Assembly (NCBI GenBank): GCA_051880375.1
Contig: JBJENV010000041.1
Span: 1 to 64,000 of the forward strand
Reading direction: 5' to 3'
Origin: SIG299 sp051880375
Lineage (GTDB): Bacteria; Bacillota; Clostridia; Lachnospirales; Lachnospiraceae
DNA length: 64,000 nt
The notes beneath the pieces are model-generated. The model made no database searches. It was not told the DNA's origin and saw nothing but the letters and a program-made list of their open reading frames with translations. Shown one piece after another: positions 17,329 through 24,086 of this stretch. The number at the start of each line of letters is the position of its first letter. Position 1 is the first letter of the stretch. A program made the translations under genes and the position numbers.

Positions 17329-18078
17329 ATGAGGAAGGATATGACGGAAAAGAAAGAGGCGGATAAAAGAGAAGGAGTGCCTTCCGGATTGATGATAGCG
17401 CTGTTAGCGGTATTGTTTCTTGCGGCGGTGTTAGTTTGGGGGTATAATCTGTCCCGCCTGAAAACAATCGAATACGAGGGCCTGACCAGATATACGGAAC
17501 AGGAATTTACCAAATTACTTTCTTCATCAGCGGTTACCCAAAACACCTATGGCTTCTTCTTAAAGCACAGCTTATTTCCAAGGACAGATATTCCGTTTAT
17601 AGAGGAGTATGATGTAACCGTTGTAAACAGTAAGGCGGTGCGGGTGCAGGTATATGAAAAGCTTGTGACCGGCTGTGTGGAAATCATGGGAAAGTACATG
17701 TACTTTGATAAGGACGGCATTGTGGTGGAAAGCTCAGCAGAACGGCTGAATGGGGTCCCGCTTATTGTAGGACTGAAATTTGATGAGATTGTTCTGTATG
17801 AAAAACTGCATGTACAGAAGCAGAGTCTGTTTACGAAAATTCTGGATATCACAAAGCTGCTGCTGCAATACGATATTCCGGCAGAAACAATCATATTTGA
17901 CTCCAATTATGAGGTTACGTTAGTATGCGGCGATATTAAGGTGCTTCTTGGAAAAAAGGATATGTATGATTTGCAGCTTTCGGCATTGCAGGGAATTTTA
18001 GCAGCGGCGAAAGGGCGGTCGGGAACGCTGGATATGAGAAGCTACAGTAAAGAAAATCAGGATGTGATACTGAAATAG
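17329..18078 (+). CDS. ftsQ: Cell division protein FtsQ/DivIB
   Basis: This is a bitopic divisome protein with a short basic/acidic cytoplasmic tail, one membrane span (~21-43, LMIALLAVLFLAAVLVWG), then a POTRA domain starting LKTIEYEGLTRYTEQEF and a beta domain. It would form the FtsQLB/DivIB-FtsL-DivIC complex with the FtsL-like protein at 9374-9850. The product is 249 aa from ATG 17329; an alternative ATG at 17341 has AGGAAGG only 2 nt upstream, so neither start is firmly set. It lies 21 nt after ftsW. Confidence 0.88.
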   Translation: MRKDMTEKKEADKREGVPSGLMIALLAVLFLAAVLVWGYNLSRLKTIEYEGLTRYTEQEFTKLLSSSAVTQNTYGFFLKHSLFPRTDIPFIEEYDVTVVNSKAVRVQVYEKLVTGCVEIMGKYMYFDKDGIVVESSAERLNGVPLIVGLKFDEIVLYEKLHVQKQSLFTKILDITKLLLQYDIPAETIIFDSNYEVTLVCGDIKVLLGKKDMYDLQLSALQGILAAAKGRSGTLDMRSYSKENQDVILK

Positions 18079-18119
18079 GGCAGAAAAAAAGAAAAAAATA
18101 AAAAAAATGAAAATTGTGC

Positions 18120-18148
18120 TTGATTAATATAGGATTTAACTATATTAT
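18120..18148 (+). promoter_or_regulatory. Candidate sigma-A promoter of ftsZ
   Basis: TTGATT (18120-18125), 17 nt, then TATTAT (18143-18148) lies in the 174-nt gap before ftsZ, with a ~100-nt leader. A TTGACA at 18179-18184 nearer the gene has no convincing -10 at the right distance. Confidence 0.55.
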
Positions 18149-18252
18149 ATAGTATAGGGTTAATGGGTTATTTATTTTTTGACACTAGATATTGTGCAAT
18201 GTCGTATGGCAGAGCGTAAGGATAGAAGTAAAATTAAAAGGAGGAGAATCCC

Positions 18253-19536
18253 TTGCTTGAAATTAAGAGTAATGAGTCGGAAGCTACAGCAAAAATATTG
18301 GTAATTGGTGTCGGTGGTGCTGGTAATAATGCAGTGAACCGCATGATAGAGGAAAACATCAAGGGCATTGAGTTTGTTTGCGCCAATACGGATAAGCAGC
18401 AGTTGAAAAACTGCAAGGCACCGCATTGTATTCAAATCGGTGAAAAGCTGACAAGAGGACTTGGTGCCGGAGCAGAACCTGAAAAGGGAGAAAAGGCTGC
18501 GGAGGAAAGCAGAGAAGAACTGGCTGAGGTAATCCGCGGTGCGGATATGGTATTTGTCACCTGTGGTATGGGCGGCGGTACCGGTACAGGTGCAGCTCCT
18601 GTCATAGCACAGATTGCAAAGGAAATGGGTATCCTCACGGTAGGTATCGTAACAAAGCCGTTCCGCTTTGAAGGCAAAGTTCGTATGGACAATGCCATCG
18701 GCGGTATTGAACGCTTACGTCATAATGTAGATACGTTAATTATTATCCCGAATGATAAGCTTCTTCAGATTGTGGACAAGCGTACCACAATGCCGGAGGC
18801 ATTAAAGAAGGCAGATGAAGTATTGAAGCAGGGCGTTCAGGGTATTACGGACTTAATCAATGTTCCGGGACTTATCAACCTTGACTTTGCGGATGTTCAG
18901 ACAGTCATGAAGGACAAGGGAATTGCACATATCGGAATCGGTGTCGGAACAGGAGAGGACAAGTGTATTTCCGCTGTCCAGCAGGCAATTTCGAGCCCGC
19001 TTCTGGAAACTACCATTCAGGGGGCTTCCAATGTCATCATTAACATATCGGGTGATATTAACTTAATTGAAGCAGACCAGGCAGCAAATTATGTACATGA
19101 TCTCGCTGGAAGCGATGCCAATATTATTTTCGGTGCGGTTTTTGATGAAAATGCACCAGATCAGGCGACGATTACTGTAATTGCAACCGGCATTGATGCA
19201 GTATCCATTCCGCAGCCGTCTACTATGCGGTCGTCGGCTACACCGGACTTTTTAAAGCGCCCGTTATACGGCAACCAGCCGGTGGGCGGCATGGAAGCCA
19301 AGTTTGATTACAGTTTAGGCTCCGCACCTCAGAACAATACCTATACCACTCGCACAGGAACACAGACGGCAACAGGAAGTCCTTTCCGTCCGCTTAACGG
19401 AGGACAGGCTCAGACATCAAGACCACAGCCGACACCGACGAGCTACAGTGCACCGAGCAATGCAGCACCGGCTTCTTCTGATGGTACGGGTATCAAGATT
19501 CCTGAGTTTTTACAGAGAGGCAGAACAAATAAATAA
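18253..19536 (+). CDS. ftsZ: Cell division protein FtsZ
   Basis: FtsZ is the tubulin-like GTPase that forms the division ring. The 427-aa product has VIGVGGAGNNAVNRM at the N-terminus, the tubulin signature GGGTGTG at 107-113, the NVDTLIIIPNDKL segment and the T7 loop (LINLDFADVQTVM) that completes the GTPase site of the neighbouring subunit. A Gln/Thr/Pro-rich linker (~330-410) leads to a C-terminal peptide IPEFLQRGR that docks partners. The start is TTG 18253, behind AAAGGAGGAG, the best ribosome-binding site in the gap. ftsA, often placed before ftsZ, is not here. Confidence 0.97.
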   Translation: MLEIKSNESEATAKILVIGVGGAGNNAVNRMIEENIKGIEFVCANTDKQQLKNCKAPHCIQIGEKLTRGLGAGAEPEKGEKAAEESREELAEVIRGADMVFVTCGMGGGTGTGAAPVIAQIAKEMGILTVGIVTKPFRFEGKVRMDNAIGGIERLRHNVDTLIIIPNDKLLQIVDKRTTMPEALKKADEVLKQGVQGITDLINVPGLINLDFADVQTVMKDKGIAHIGIGVGTGEDKCISAVQQAISSPLLETTIQGASNVIINISGDINLIEADQAANYVHDLAGSDANIIFGAVFDENAPDQATITVIATGIDAVSIPQPSTMRSSATPDFLKRPLYGNQPVGGMEAKFDYSLGSAPQNNTYTTRTGTQTATGSPFRPLNGGQAQTSRPQPTPTSYSAPSNAAPASSDGTGIKIPEFLQRGRTNK

Positions 19537-19560
19537 AACGAATAAATAGAACAAGTATCA

Positions 19561-19598
19561 AAAAACCTCAGAAATCTCACGACTTCTGAGGTTTTTTT
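19561..19598 (+). terminator. Strong Rho-independent terminator after ftsZ
   Basis: A 13-bp perfect stem (19561-19573 with 19584-19596, including the A/T tails) with core ACCTCAGAA/TTCTGAGGT and a 10-nt loop is followed by T to 19598. It ends the dcw cluster; its last bases run into the first Spo0A-like box of the spoIIGA promoter region. Confidence 0.88.
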
Positions 19599-19663
19599 GT
19601 CGAATGATTTTGAGAATTTTTTCGTCGGCTTCGACAGATTTCGCATGGGAAGTCCGCTATAAT
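19598..19663 (+). promoter_or_regulatory. Spo0A-type promoter of spoIIGA-sigE with long spacer
   Basis: A TATAAT (19658-19663) is preceded 21 nt upstream by TCGACA (19631-19636), which is inside a perfect reverse 0A box TTCGACA (19630-19636). A forward 0A box TGTCGAA lies at 19598-19604 and a one-mismatch copy TTCGTCG at 19621-19627 (6 of 7). The Bacillus subtilis spoIIG promoter is known to have an over-long ~22-bp spacer with Spo0A bound next to the -35. The same layout here suggests direct activation by phosphorylated Spo0A at sporulation onset. Confidence 0.72.
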
Positions 19664-19705
19664 CAAATGTAAAAGAATTCCATTTTGCACAGCGGGAGGT
19701 GAAGC

Positions 19706-20539
19706 TTGTACTGTATTATTTATATGGATGTATTTTTCTTTATGAATTTCTGGATGGACTTATTTTTACTGTTTCTGCTCAGGTACATAATCAGACAATA
19801 TAGAACAGGTTGGTGTCTGCTTGCGGCGTTTGTCGGAGCAATTTCTGCTTCCGGCTGTCTTTTGCTTTATCTGAAAGGAGCACCGGGCGTACTTACCGGA
19901 ATTTTGGGGGCATTGGGTGCTGTGGCAGTGAACCGAATTGCATTCGGAAAGCAGAAAATATTCTGGCACTGTCTGTTATTTTTTCTTTTCGGCAGCATAC
20001 TTTGCGCGATGCTATTGTCGATGGTATCGATATTTCAGCTTTCCGGTGTTTCGCAGACTACCGGAAAAGACATAATGGCAGTTCTGGTTGTCTGTGTGAC
20101 AGCCGCAGCAGGCTGCCTGCTTTTGGAGCGACAGAGCCGGATTCAGTGGAAAGAGGAACATATGAAAGCGAAAACCGTACTGGAATTTGGAGACCGAAAA
20201 CTTCTTGCTACGGCTCTAATGGATACCGGAAATCGCCTGTATGACCCGTTTTATCACCGGCCTGTGATTTTAGTGGATGAGTCGATTCTGCGTGATTTTC
20301 TTGTGTACTGTAAGGAAAGCAAACCGGAGAAACTGCAGTATATTCCGTTTCACAGTGTAGGGAAAGAAAACGGAATGCTGGAAGGGATGATGTTTGACCG
20401 TGTCAGCATTCAGTGGCAGCAAAAAACATGGCAGTTTTCCGGAGTGATTGCGGCTTCTGGACAGGAAAAGCTGTATCAGGGTAAGGAATATCAGATCATT
20501 TTTCATTGCGGTCTTTTAGAGGAAGCTGCGGCATCATGA
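19706..20539 (+). CDS. spoIIGA: Sigma-E processing peptidase SpoIIGA
   Basis: SpoIIGA is the membrane aspartic protease that cleaves pro-sigma-E in the mother cell after asymmetric division. The 277-aa product has five likely N-terminal spans (from YMDVFFFMNFWMD to ~140) and a cytosolic protease domain with the catalytic motif DTGNRLYDP, with Asp at ~173. The start is TTG 19706 behind GGGAGGTG; it gives the Y-x-D-V-x-F-x-x-N opening typical of the family, and ATG 19724 would remove part of that. The gene for its substrate, sigE, follows 19 nt downstream, the universal arrangement in spore formers. It is a little shorter than the ~309 aa of Bacillus. Confidence 0.93.
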   Translation: MYCIIYMDVFFFMNFWMDLFLLFLLRYIIRQYRTGWCLLAAFVGAISASGCLLLYLKGAPGVLTGILGALGAVAVNRIAFGKQKIFWHCLLFFLFGSILCAMLLSMVSIFQLSGVSQTTGKDIMAVLVVCVTAAAGCLLLERQSRIQWKEEHMKAKTVLEFGDRKLLATALMDTGNRLYDPFYHRPVILVDESILRDFLVYCKESKPEKLQYIPFHSVGKENGMLEGMMFDRVSIQWQQKTWQFSGVIAASGQEKLYQGKEYQIIFHCGLLEEAAAS

Positions 20540-20558
20540 GAAGAAGGGTGGGAGCGTT

Positions 20559-21299
20559 GTGCTGATTAAAATATCAATACCAAACAGAGTGATGTTTCGG
20601 ATGGTACCGAAACTTTGGGAACTTCTTTGGGGAAAGAAGGGGGAAATTCATTACATCGGAGGTGCAGAAGTACTTCCTGCACCGTTAGCTGCTGAAAAAG
20701 AGCAGGAAGCGGTCAATGCACTGAGCGGAGAACGACGCTATGAGGCGAGAACTCTGTTAGTGGAGCATAATCTGCGACTTGTCGTCTACATAGCCAAAAA
20801 ATTCGACAACACCGGAGTAGGCGTAGAGGATTTGATATCCATCGGAACCATTGGGCTGATTAAGGCAATTAACACATTTAATCCGGACAAAAATATTAAG
20901 CTTGCGACCTATGCTTCGCGCTGTATCGAAAATGAAATTCTGATGTATCTGCGCCGTAACAATAAGACAAAGCTGGAGGTTTCGATTGACGAGCCGCTAA
21001 ATGTAGACTGGGACGGCAATGAACTGTTGCTTTCCGATATTCTTGGAACCGAAGAGGACTGTGTGTACCGCAGCATGGAAGAGGAAGCAGATAAGCGTAT
21101 GCTGAAACAGGCGCTCGCCAACTTAGATGAACGTGAAAAAACGATTGTTAATCTTCGTTTTGGGCTGGAAAACCGTGACGGAAAAGAAAAAACACAGAAG
21201 GAGGTTGCCGATTTGCTCGGAATCTCGCAGTCGTACATATCGAGACTGGAGAAGAAGATAATGAAGCGGCTCAAGCGGGAAATGCTGAAGTTTGAGTGA
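20559..21299 (+). CDS. sigE: RNA polymerase sporulation sigma factor SigE (as pro-sigma-E)
   Basis: This is the early mother-cell sigma factor, made as an inactive membrane-attached precursor. The 246-aa product carries an amphipathic N-terminal pro-sequence (~1-30) followed by EIHYIGGAEVLPAPL, the region where SpoIIGA cuts in known pro-sigma-E proteins. Region 2 (EHNLRLVVYIAKKF, DLISIGTIGLIKAI, YASRCIENEILMYLR) and region 4 (REKTIVNLRFGL ... EVADLLGISQSYISRLEKK) are complete. The start is GTG 20559. It is cotranscribed with spoIIGA from a Spo0A-like promoter. Confidence 0.96.
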   Translation: MLIKISIPNRVMFRMVPKLWELLWGKKGEIHYIGGAEVLPAPLAAEKEQEAVNALSGERRYEARTLLVEHNLRLVVYIAKKFDNTGVGVEDLISIGTIGLIKAINTFNPDKNIKLATYASRCIENEILMYLRRNNKTKLEVSIDEPLNVDWDGNELLLSDILGTEEDCVYRSMEEEADKRMLKQALANLDEREKTIVNLRFGLENRDGKEKTQKEVADLLGISQSYISRLEKKIMKRLKREMLKFE

Positions 21300-21344
21300 A
21301 AAGGAGACACTTTCTAGAAGAACAATGGATGTATATTAGGAAGA

Positions 21345-21387
21345 GGGGCTTTCGGCGGCACTTACACACCGGCAAAAGCCCTTTATT
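21345..21387 (+). terminator. Possible terminator after sigE
   Basis: GGGCTTT pairs with AAAGCCC across a GC-rich, partly paired loop, and the stem is followed by a short T-rich stretch (TTTATT). It lies ~45 nt after the sigE stop and just before the large palindrome. The T-run is weak, so termination may be incomplete. Confidence 0.4.
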
Positions 21388-21735
21388 GTGTGGAAGCAAT
21401 TTATACGGTGAAAAAACTATCATATTTATTCGGGGGCTTGAAAAAGGCGGTTGTTTCAATAAATATGAATTTTTAAGAAGTGTATAAGGGGCTTGCACAT
21501 CAAAATAGCGCAAATGCAGCATCAAAAGGACACCGGCGCAGGTTTGTGTGACGGGGGCGGACACGAGTGTCCGTTATCCGGCATACAAACCTGTGCCGAT
21601 GTCCTTTTGTCGGGTGTGTGGCGCTATTTTGATGCGCAAGCCCTTCGATACTTAATTTAATATTTGATAAGAAACAACCGCCTCATTCAACCGCTGAATA
21701 CTTATAGATTTTCACCGTATAAATTCCTTCCAAAC
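21388..21735. repeat. ~340-bp near-palindrome (giant hairpin) between sigE and sigG
   Basis: This stretch fills most of the 483-nt gap between sigE and sigG and contains no credible gene. Two arms of ~170 bp are inverted copies, with the axis at ~21566 in the loop of a small hairpin CGGACA-CGAG-TGTCCG (21558-21573). Paired blocks are: 21392-21420 with 21704-21731 (TTATACGGTG/CACCGTATAA); 21447-21456 with 21671-21680 (GGCGGTTGTT/AACAACCGCC); 21488-21511 with 21621-21644 (GGGCTTGC...AAAATAGCGC); and 21523-21550 with 21582-21609. In the inner two blocks the positions sum to 43132, so they are in one register; the outer block is shifted by 9 nt. Several differences between arms are G-U pairs in plus-strand RNA (21548-21584, 21538-21594, 21488-21644). 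It could be a MITE-like element or a structured RNA; no target duplication was found. Confidence 0.85.
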
Positions 21736-21746
21736 TGCGCATTCTT
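21717..21746 (+). promoter_or_regulatory. Candidate forespore (sigma-F/sigma-G type) promoter of sigG
   Basis: GTATA (21717-21721), an 18-nt spacer and CATTCTT (21740-21746) match the Bacillus sigma-G consensus GHATR-N18-CATNHTA at all but the last base. Its -35 lies inside the right end of the palindrome. sigG is expected to be transcribed by sigma-F and then sigma-G, so the type fits the gene; the clostridial consensus may differ. Confidence 0.5.
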
Positions 21747-21782
21747 ATGTAAGACAGAACTGGAAAGGCAGGAGAAATTTTT

Positions 21783-22565
21783 ATGGCGGTCTATAAAGTG
21801 GAAATCTGCGGGGTGAATACGGCAAAGCTTCCGCTTCTCGGAAATGCGGAAAAGGAAGAGTTGATTTTAAAGATAAAGCAGGGGGATAAGAAAGCCAGGG
21901 AGGAGTACATTAAGGGAAATTTGAGACTGGTGCTCAGCATCATACAGCGTTTTTCAGGCAGCAATGAGAATGTTGACGATTTGTTTCAGATTGGCTGTAT
22001 CGGGCTGATGAAGGCGATTGATAATTTTGATGTTACGCAGGGTGTGAAGTTTTCCACGTATGCAGTTCCGATGATTATTGGAGAAATCAGAAGATACCTA
22101 AGGGACAATAATGCGATTCGTGTGAGCCGTTCCCTGCGTGATATTGCTTATAAGGCAATCTATGCGAAAGATATGCTTCAAAAGCGGATGGATAAGGAAC
22201 CTACAATCGAAGATATCGCAAAGGAAACCGGAATTCCAAGAGAAGATATTTTGAGTGCCTTTGATGCAATTCAAAGTCCGATGTCTCTTTATGAGCCGGT
22301 GTTTTCGGATTCGGGTGATGTGCTGTATCTGATGGACCAGGTCAGCGATAAGAAAAACAAAGAGGAAAACTGGATTGAGGAGTTATCCATCAAGGAGGCA
22401 ATGAGCAAACTGAATGAAAGGGAGAGTATGATTATCGATCTCCGTTTTTTTCAGGGAAAGACACAGATGGAGGTTGCCGAAGAAATCCATATTTCCCAGG
22501 CACAGGTATCGAGGCTGGAAAAATCTGCACTGAAGAACATGAAAAACTACCTAAATAAAACTTAA
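21783..22565 (+). CDS. sigG: RNA polymerase sporulation sigma factor SigG
   Basis: SigG is the late forespore sigma factor that drives SASP, germination and spore maturation genes. The 260-aa product has the sigma-G N-terminal motif KVEICGVNTAKLPLL, region 2 (KGNLRLVLSIIQRF, DDLFQIGCIGLMKAIDNFD, FSTYAVPMIIGEIRRYLRDN), region 3 (IRVSRSLRDIAYKA) and region 4 (RESMIIDLRFFQGKTQMEVA ... ISQAQVSRLEK). ATG 21783 follows AGGAG at 8 nt. It is downstream of spoIIGA-sigE as in most spore formers, but separated here by the long palindrome. Confidence 0.96.
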   Translation: MAVYKVEICGVNTAKLPLLGNAEKEELILKIKQGDKKAREEYIKGNLRLVLSIIQRFSGSNENVDDLFQIGCIGLMKAIDNFDVTQGVKFSTYAVPMIIGEIRRYLRDNNAIRVSRSLRDIAYKAIYAKDMLQKRMDKEPTIEDIAKETGIPREDILSAFDAIQSPMSLYEPVFSDSGDVLYLMDQVSDKKNKEENWIEELSIKEAMSKLNERESMIIDLRFFQGKTQMEVAEEIHISQAQVSRLEKSALKNMKNYLNKT

Positions 22566-22566
22566 C

Positions 22567-22595
22567 TTGATTATCTTTGAAAAGGGTAGTATAAT
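22567..22595 (+). promoter_or_regulatory. Sigma-A promoter of the Mrp-like antiporter operon
   Basis: TTGATT (22567-22572), 17 nt and a perfect TATAAT (22590-22595) start one base after the sigG stop and lie ~60 nt before the first antiporter gene. No terminator is visible between sigG and this promoter. Confidence 0.75.
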
Positions 22596-22655
22596 ACACA
22601 AGGTTTTGTGAAAAGATAAATTTCTATTAATATACCGGAAAGGGAAGTGAGAGAT

Positions 22656-23162
22656 ATGTATGTAGTATTTTTACTCTTGTGGATTATCTTTAACGGACAG
22701 TTCACATGGGAGATTTTCTTTATCGGAGCAGTCATTTCCGCATTGCTGTACTGGTTTGTATGCAGGTTTATGGATTACAGTCCGAAGAAGGACTTAGTGG
22801 CGCTTCGGAATGTAGTTAGAGTGATCCGCTATGTGTTGACGCTGATTTGGGAAATCATTAAGGCGAATGCAAAGGTCATCTTCTATATTCTGACGAGCAA
22901 GTATGAAGTGGAGCCGAAACTGGTGCGCTTTCAGACGGATCTAAAAAAGGAAACCAGCCGCGCTGCGCTTGCCAATTCGATTACGCTGACACCGGGAACT
23001 ATCACGGTTACCCTGCAGGACAACGAATATCTGGTACATTGTCTGGATAAGGAAATGGCAGAGGGGATGGAAGATTCCACTTTTGTCAGACAACTGAGAA
23101 ACATGGAAGAGCATAACGGAAGCCGGGCTTCAAAAAATAGCGGAAAACGTCACAAAAGATAA
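22656..23162 (+). CDS. mrpE: Multisubunit Na+/H+ antiporter subunit MrpE/MnhE
   Basis: This is the first gene of a ten-gene Mrp/Mbh-like complex. MrpE is a small membrane subunit needed for complex assembly or stability. The 168-aa product has two N-terminal spans (YVVFLLLWIIFNGQFTWE, then FIGAVISALLYWFVCRF), a further hydrophobic stretch (~60-85) and the family motif NSITLTPGTITVTL with a soluble C-terminal domain. The GTG at 22647 is also open, but ATG 22656 is better placed behind GGGAAGTGAG. Confidence 0.92.
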   Translation: MYVVFLLLWIIFNGQFTWEIFFIGAVISALLYWFVCRFMDYSPKKDLVALRNVVRVIRYVLTLIWEIIKANAKVIFYILTSKYEVEPKLVRFQTDLKKETSRAALANSITLTPGTITVTLQDNEYLVHCLDKEMAEGMEDSTFVRQLRNMEEHNGSRASKNSGKRHKR

Positions 23163-23177
23163 AGGAGGCAGGATAAC

Positions 23178-23507
23178 ATGATGGAACAGGCGATTCATAC
23201 ATTACTGGTAGGCTGCATGATAGTTCTGGCGGTCTGCATTTTCTTATGTCTGATACGTGCAATTATCGGACCAAGGATTTCCGACCGTATTGTGGCCATT
23301 AACATGATCGGTACTATGACAATGATTATTATTGCCATGATGTCAGTACTATTGCATGAGGGCTATCTGGTAGATGTTGCCATGATTTACGCAATGATCA
23401 GCTTCCTTGCGGTAGTTGTACTGACAAAGGTTTATATGGGCGTTTATGTAGAGCGTAAGAAAAAGGAAGAAAGCACAAAGGAGGGGGAACAGAATGGAAT
23501 GGTTTAG
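23178..23507 (+). CDS. mrpF: Antiporter subunit MrpF/MnhF
   Basis: MrpF is a three-span subunit of the Mrp-type cation/proton antiporter. The 109-aa product has spans at ~8-27, ~38-58 and ~63-85, the family segment GPRISDRIVAINMIGT between the first two, and a charged C-terminal tail. ATG 23178 follows AAAGGAGG. It overlaps mrpG by 14 nt, so the two are translationally coupled. Confidence 0.92.
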   Translation: MMEQAIHTLLVGCMIVLAVCIFLCLIRAIIGPRISDRIVAINMIGTMTMIIIAMMSVLLHEGYLVDVAMIYAMISFLAVVVLTKVYMGVYVERKKKEESTKEGEQNGMV

Positions 23508-23814
23508 ATTTTTTCTGGCGGCTGCACTGTTAGTTTCCGGTGTGGCGATTGTTTGCATTGCTACATATGGTATTTTTAAATTCAAATATGTACTGAATCG
23601 TATGCATGCCGCGGCAATGTGTGATACGTTTGCACTGATGCTCTGTTTGCTTGGCGTGGCGGTTTTGCATGGTCTTTCTTTCACCACATTAAAGCTTGTA
23701 TTGATTATTGTCTTTTTGTGGTTTGCAAGTCCGGTAGCCAGTCATCTGATTGCCAGACTGGAGGTTACGACAAACCCGGAGGGCTTGGAAAAGGAATGTG
23801 AGGTGGACGAATAA
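23494..23814 (+). CDS. mrpG: Antiporter subunit MrpG/MnhG
   Basis: MrpG is a three-span subunit of the Mrp-type antiporter. The 106-aa product has the family pattern with KFKYVLNRMHAAAMCDTFALM between spans one and two, and FLWFASPVASHLIAR in span three. ATG 23494 lies inside the end of mrpF after GGAGGGG, and the stop overlaps the next start (TAATG). The order E-F-G at the head of the operon, before the A/B parts, differs from the ABCDEFG order of Bacillus mrp. Confidence 0.92.
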   Translation: MEWFRFFLAAALLVSGVAIVCIATYGIFKFKYVLNRMHAAAMCDTFALMLCLLGVAVLHGLSFTTLKLVLIIVFLWFASPVASHLIARLEVTTNPEGLEKECEVDE

Positions 23815-24086
23815 TGGAGTTTTTTACATTTATTCTGCTGACCTTTTTAATCGTGTGCGCAATTTCGGTGTGTCTGTCTAAAAATCTTCTCACATCGATT
23901 GTAATTTTTATGTCATACAGTGTGATTATGTCGATTATCTGGATTATCCTCGAGTCTCCGGACCTTGCGATTACGGAAGCGGCAGTAGGAGCAGGTGTTA
24001 CCAGTGTCCTGTTCTTCGTTACATTAAAGAAAATTCATGCGATGAATGACGGAAAGGAAGAAGACGATGAGCCGGATCAGAGATGA
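23814..24086 (+). CDS. MbhD-like small antiporter subunit (DUF4040; MrpA C-terminal part as separate gene)
   Basis: This 90-aa, three-span protein matches the stretch of MrpA that follows its NuoL-like core and that stands alone as MbhD in archaeal membrane-bound hydrogenase and related Mrp complexes. Visible features are SKNLLTSIVIFMSYSVIMSIIWIIL and the acidic ESPDLAITEAAVGAGVTSVLFFVTL segment, which carries conserved Glu/Asp residues thought to form part of the ion path. Its start shares a base with the mrpG stop and it overlaps the next gene by 20 nt. Confidence 0.87.
   Translation: MEFFTFILLTFLIVCAISVCLSKNLLTSIVIFMSYSVIMSIIWIILESPDLAITEAAVGAGVTSVLFFVTLKKIHAMNDGKEEDDEPDQR

Noticed and set aside
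21296..21487. A 63-codon open frame after sigE
   Set aside because: It runs into the left arm of the palindrome, lacks a ribosome-binding site and its peptide has no recognisable pattern. The same region is better explained as a terminator plus inverted repeat.
21695..21722. Alternative sigma-G promoter TGAATA-15-CGTATAA
   Set aside because: Spacing is too short and the -10 poor; the GTATA-18-CATTCTT pair fits better.
21386..21740. Insertion sequence or MITE with target duplication
   Set aside because: No transposase frame is present and the flanks (TTGTGT and AAACTG) do not form a direct repeat, so mobility is not supported, although it is not excluded.
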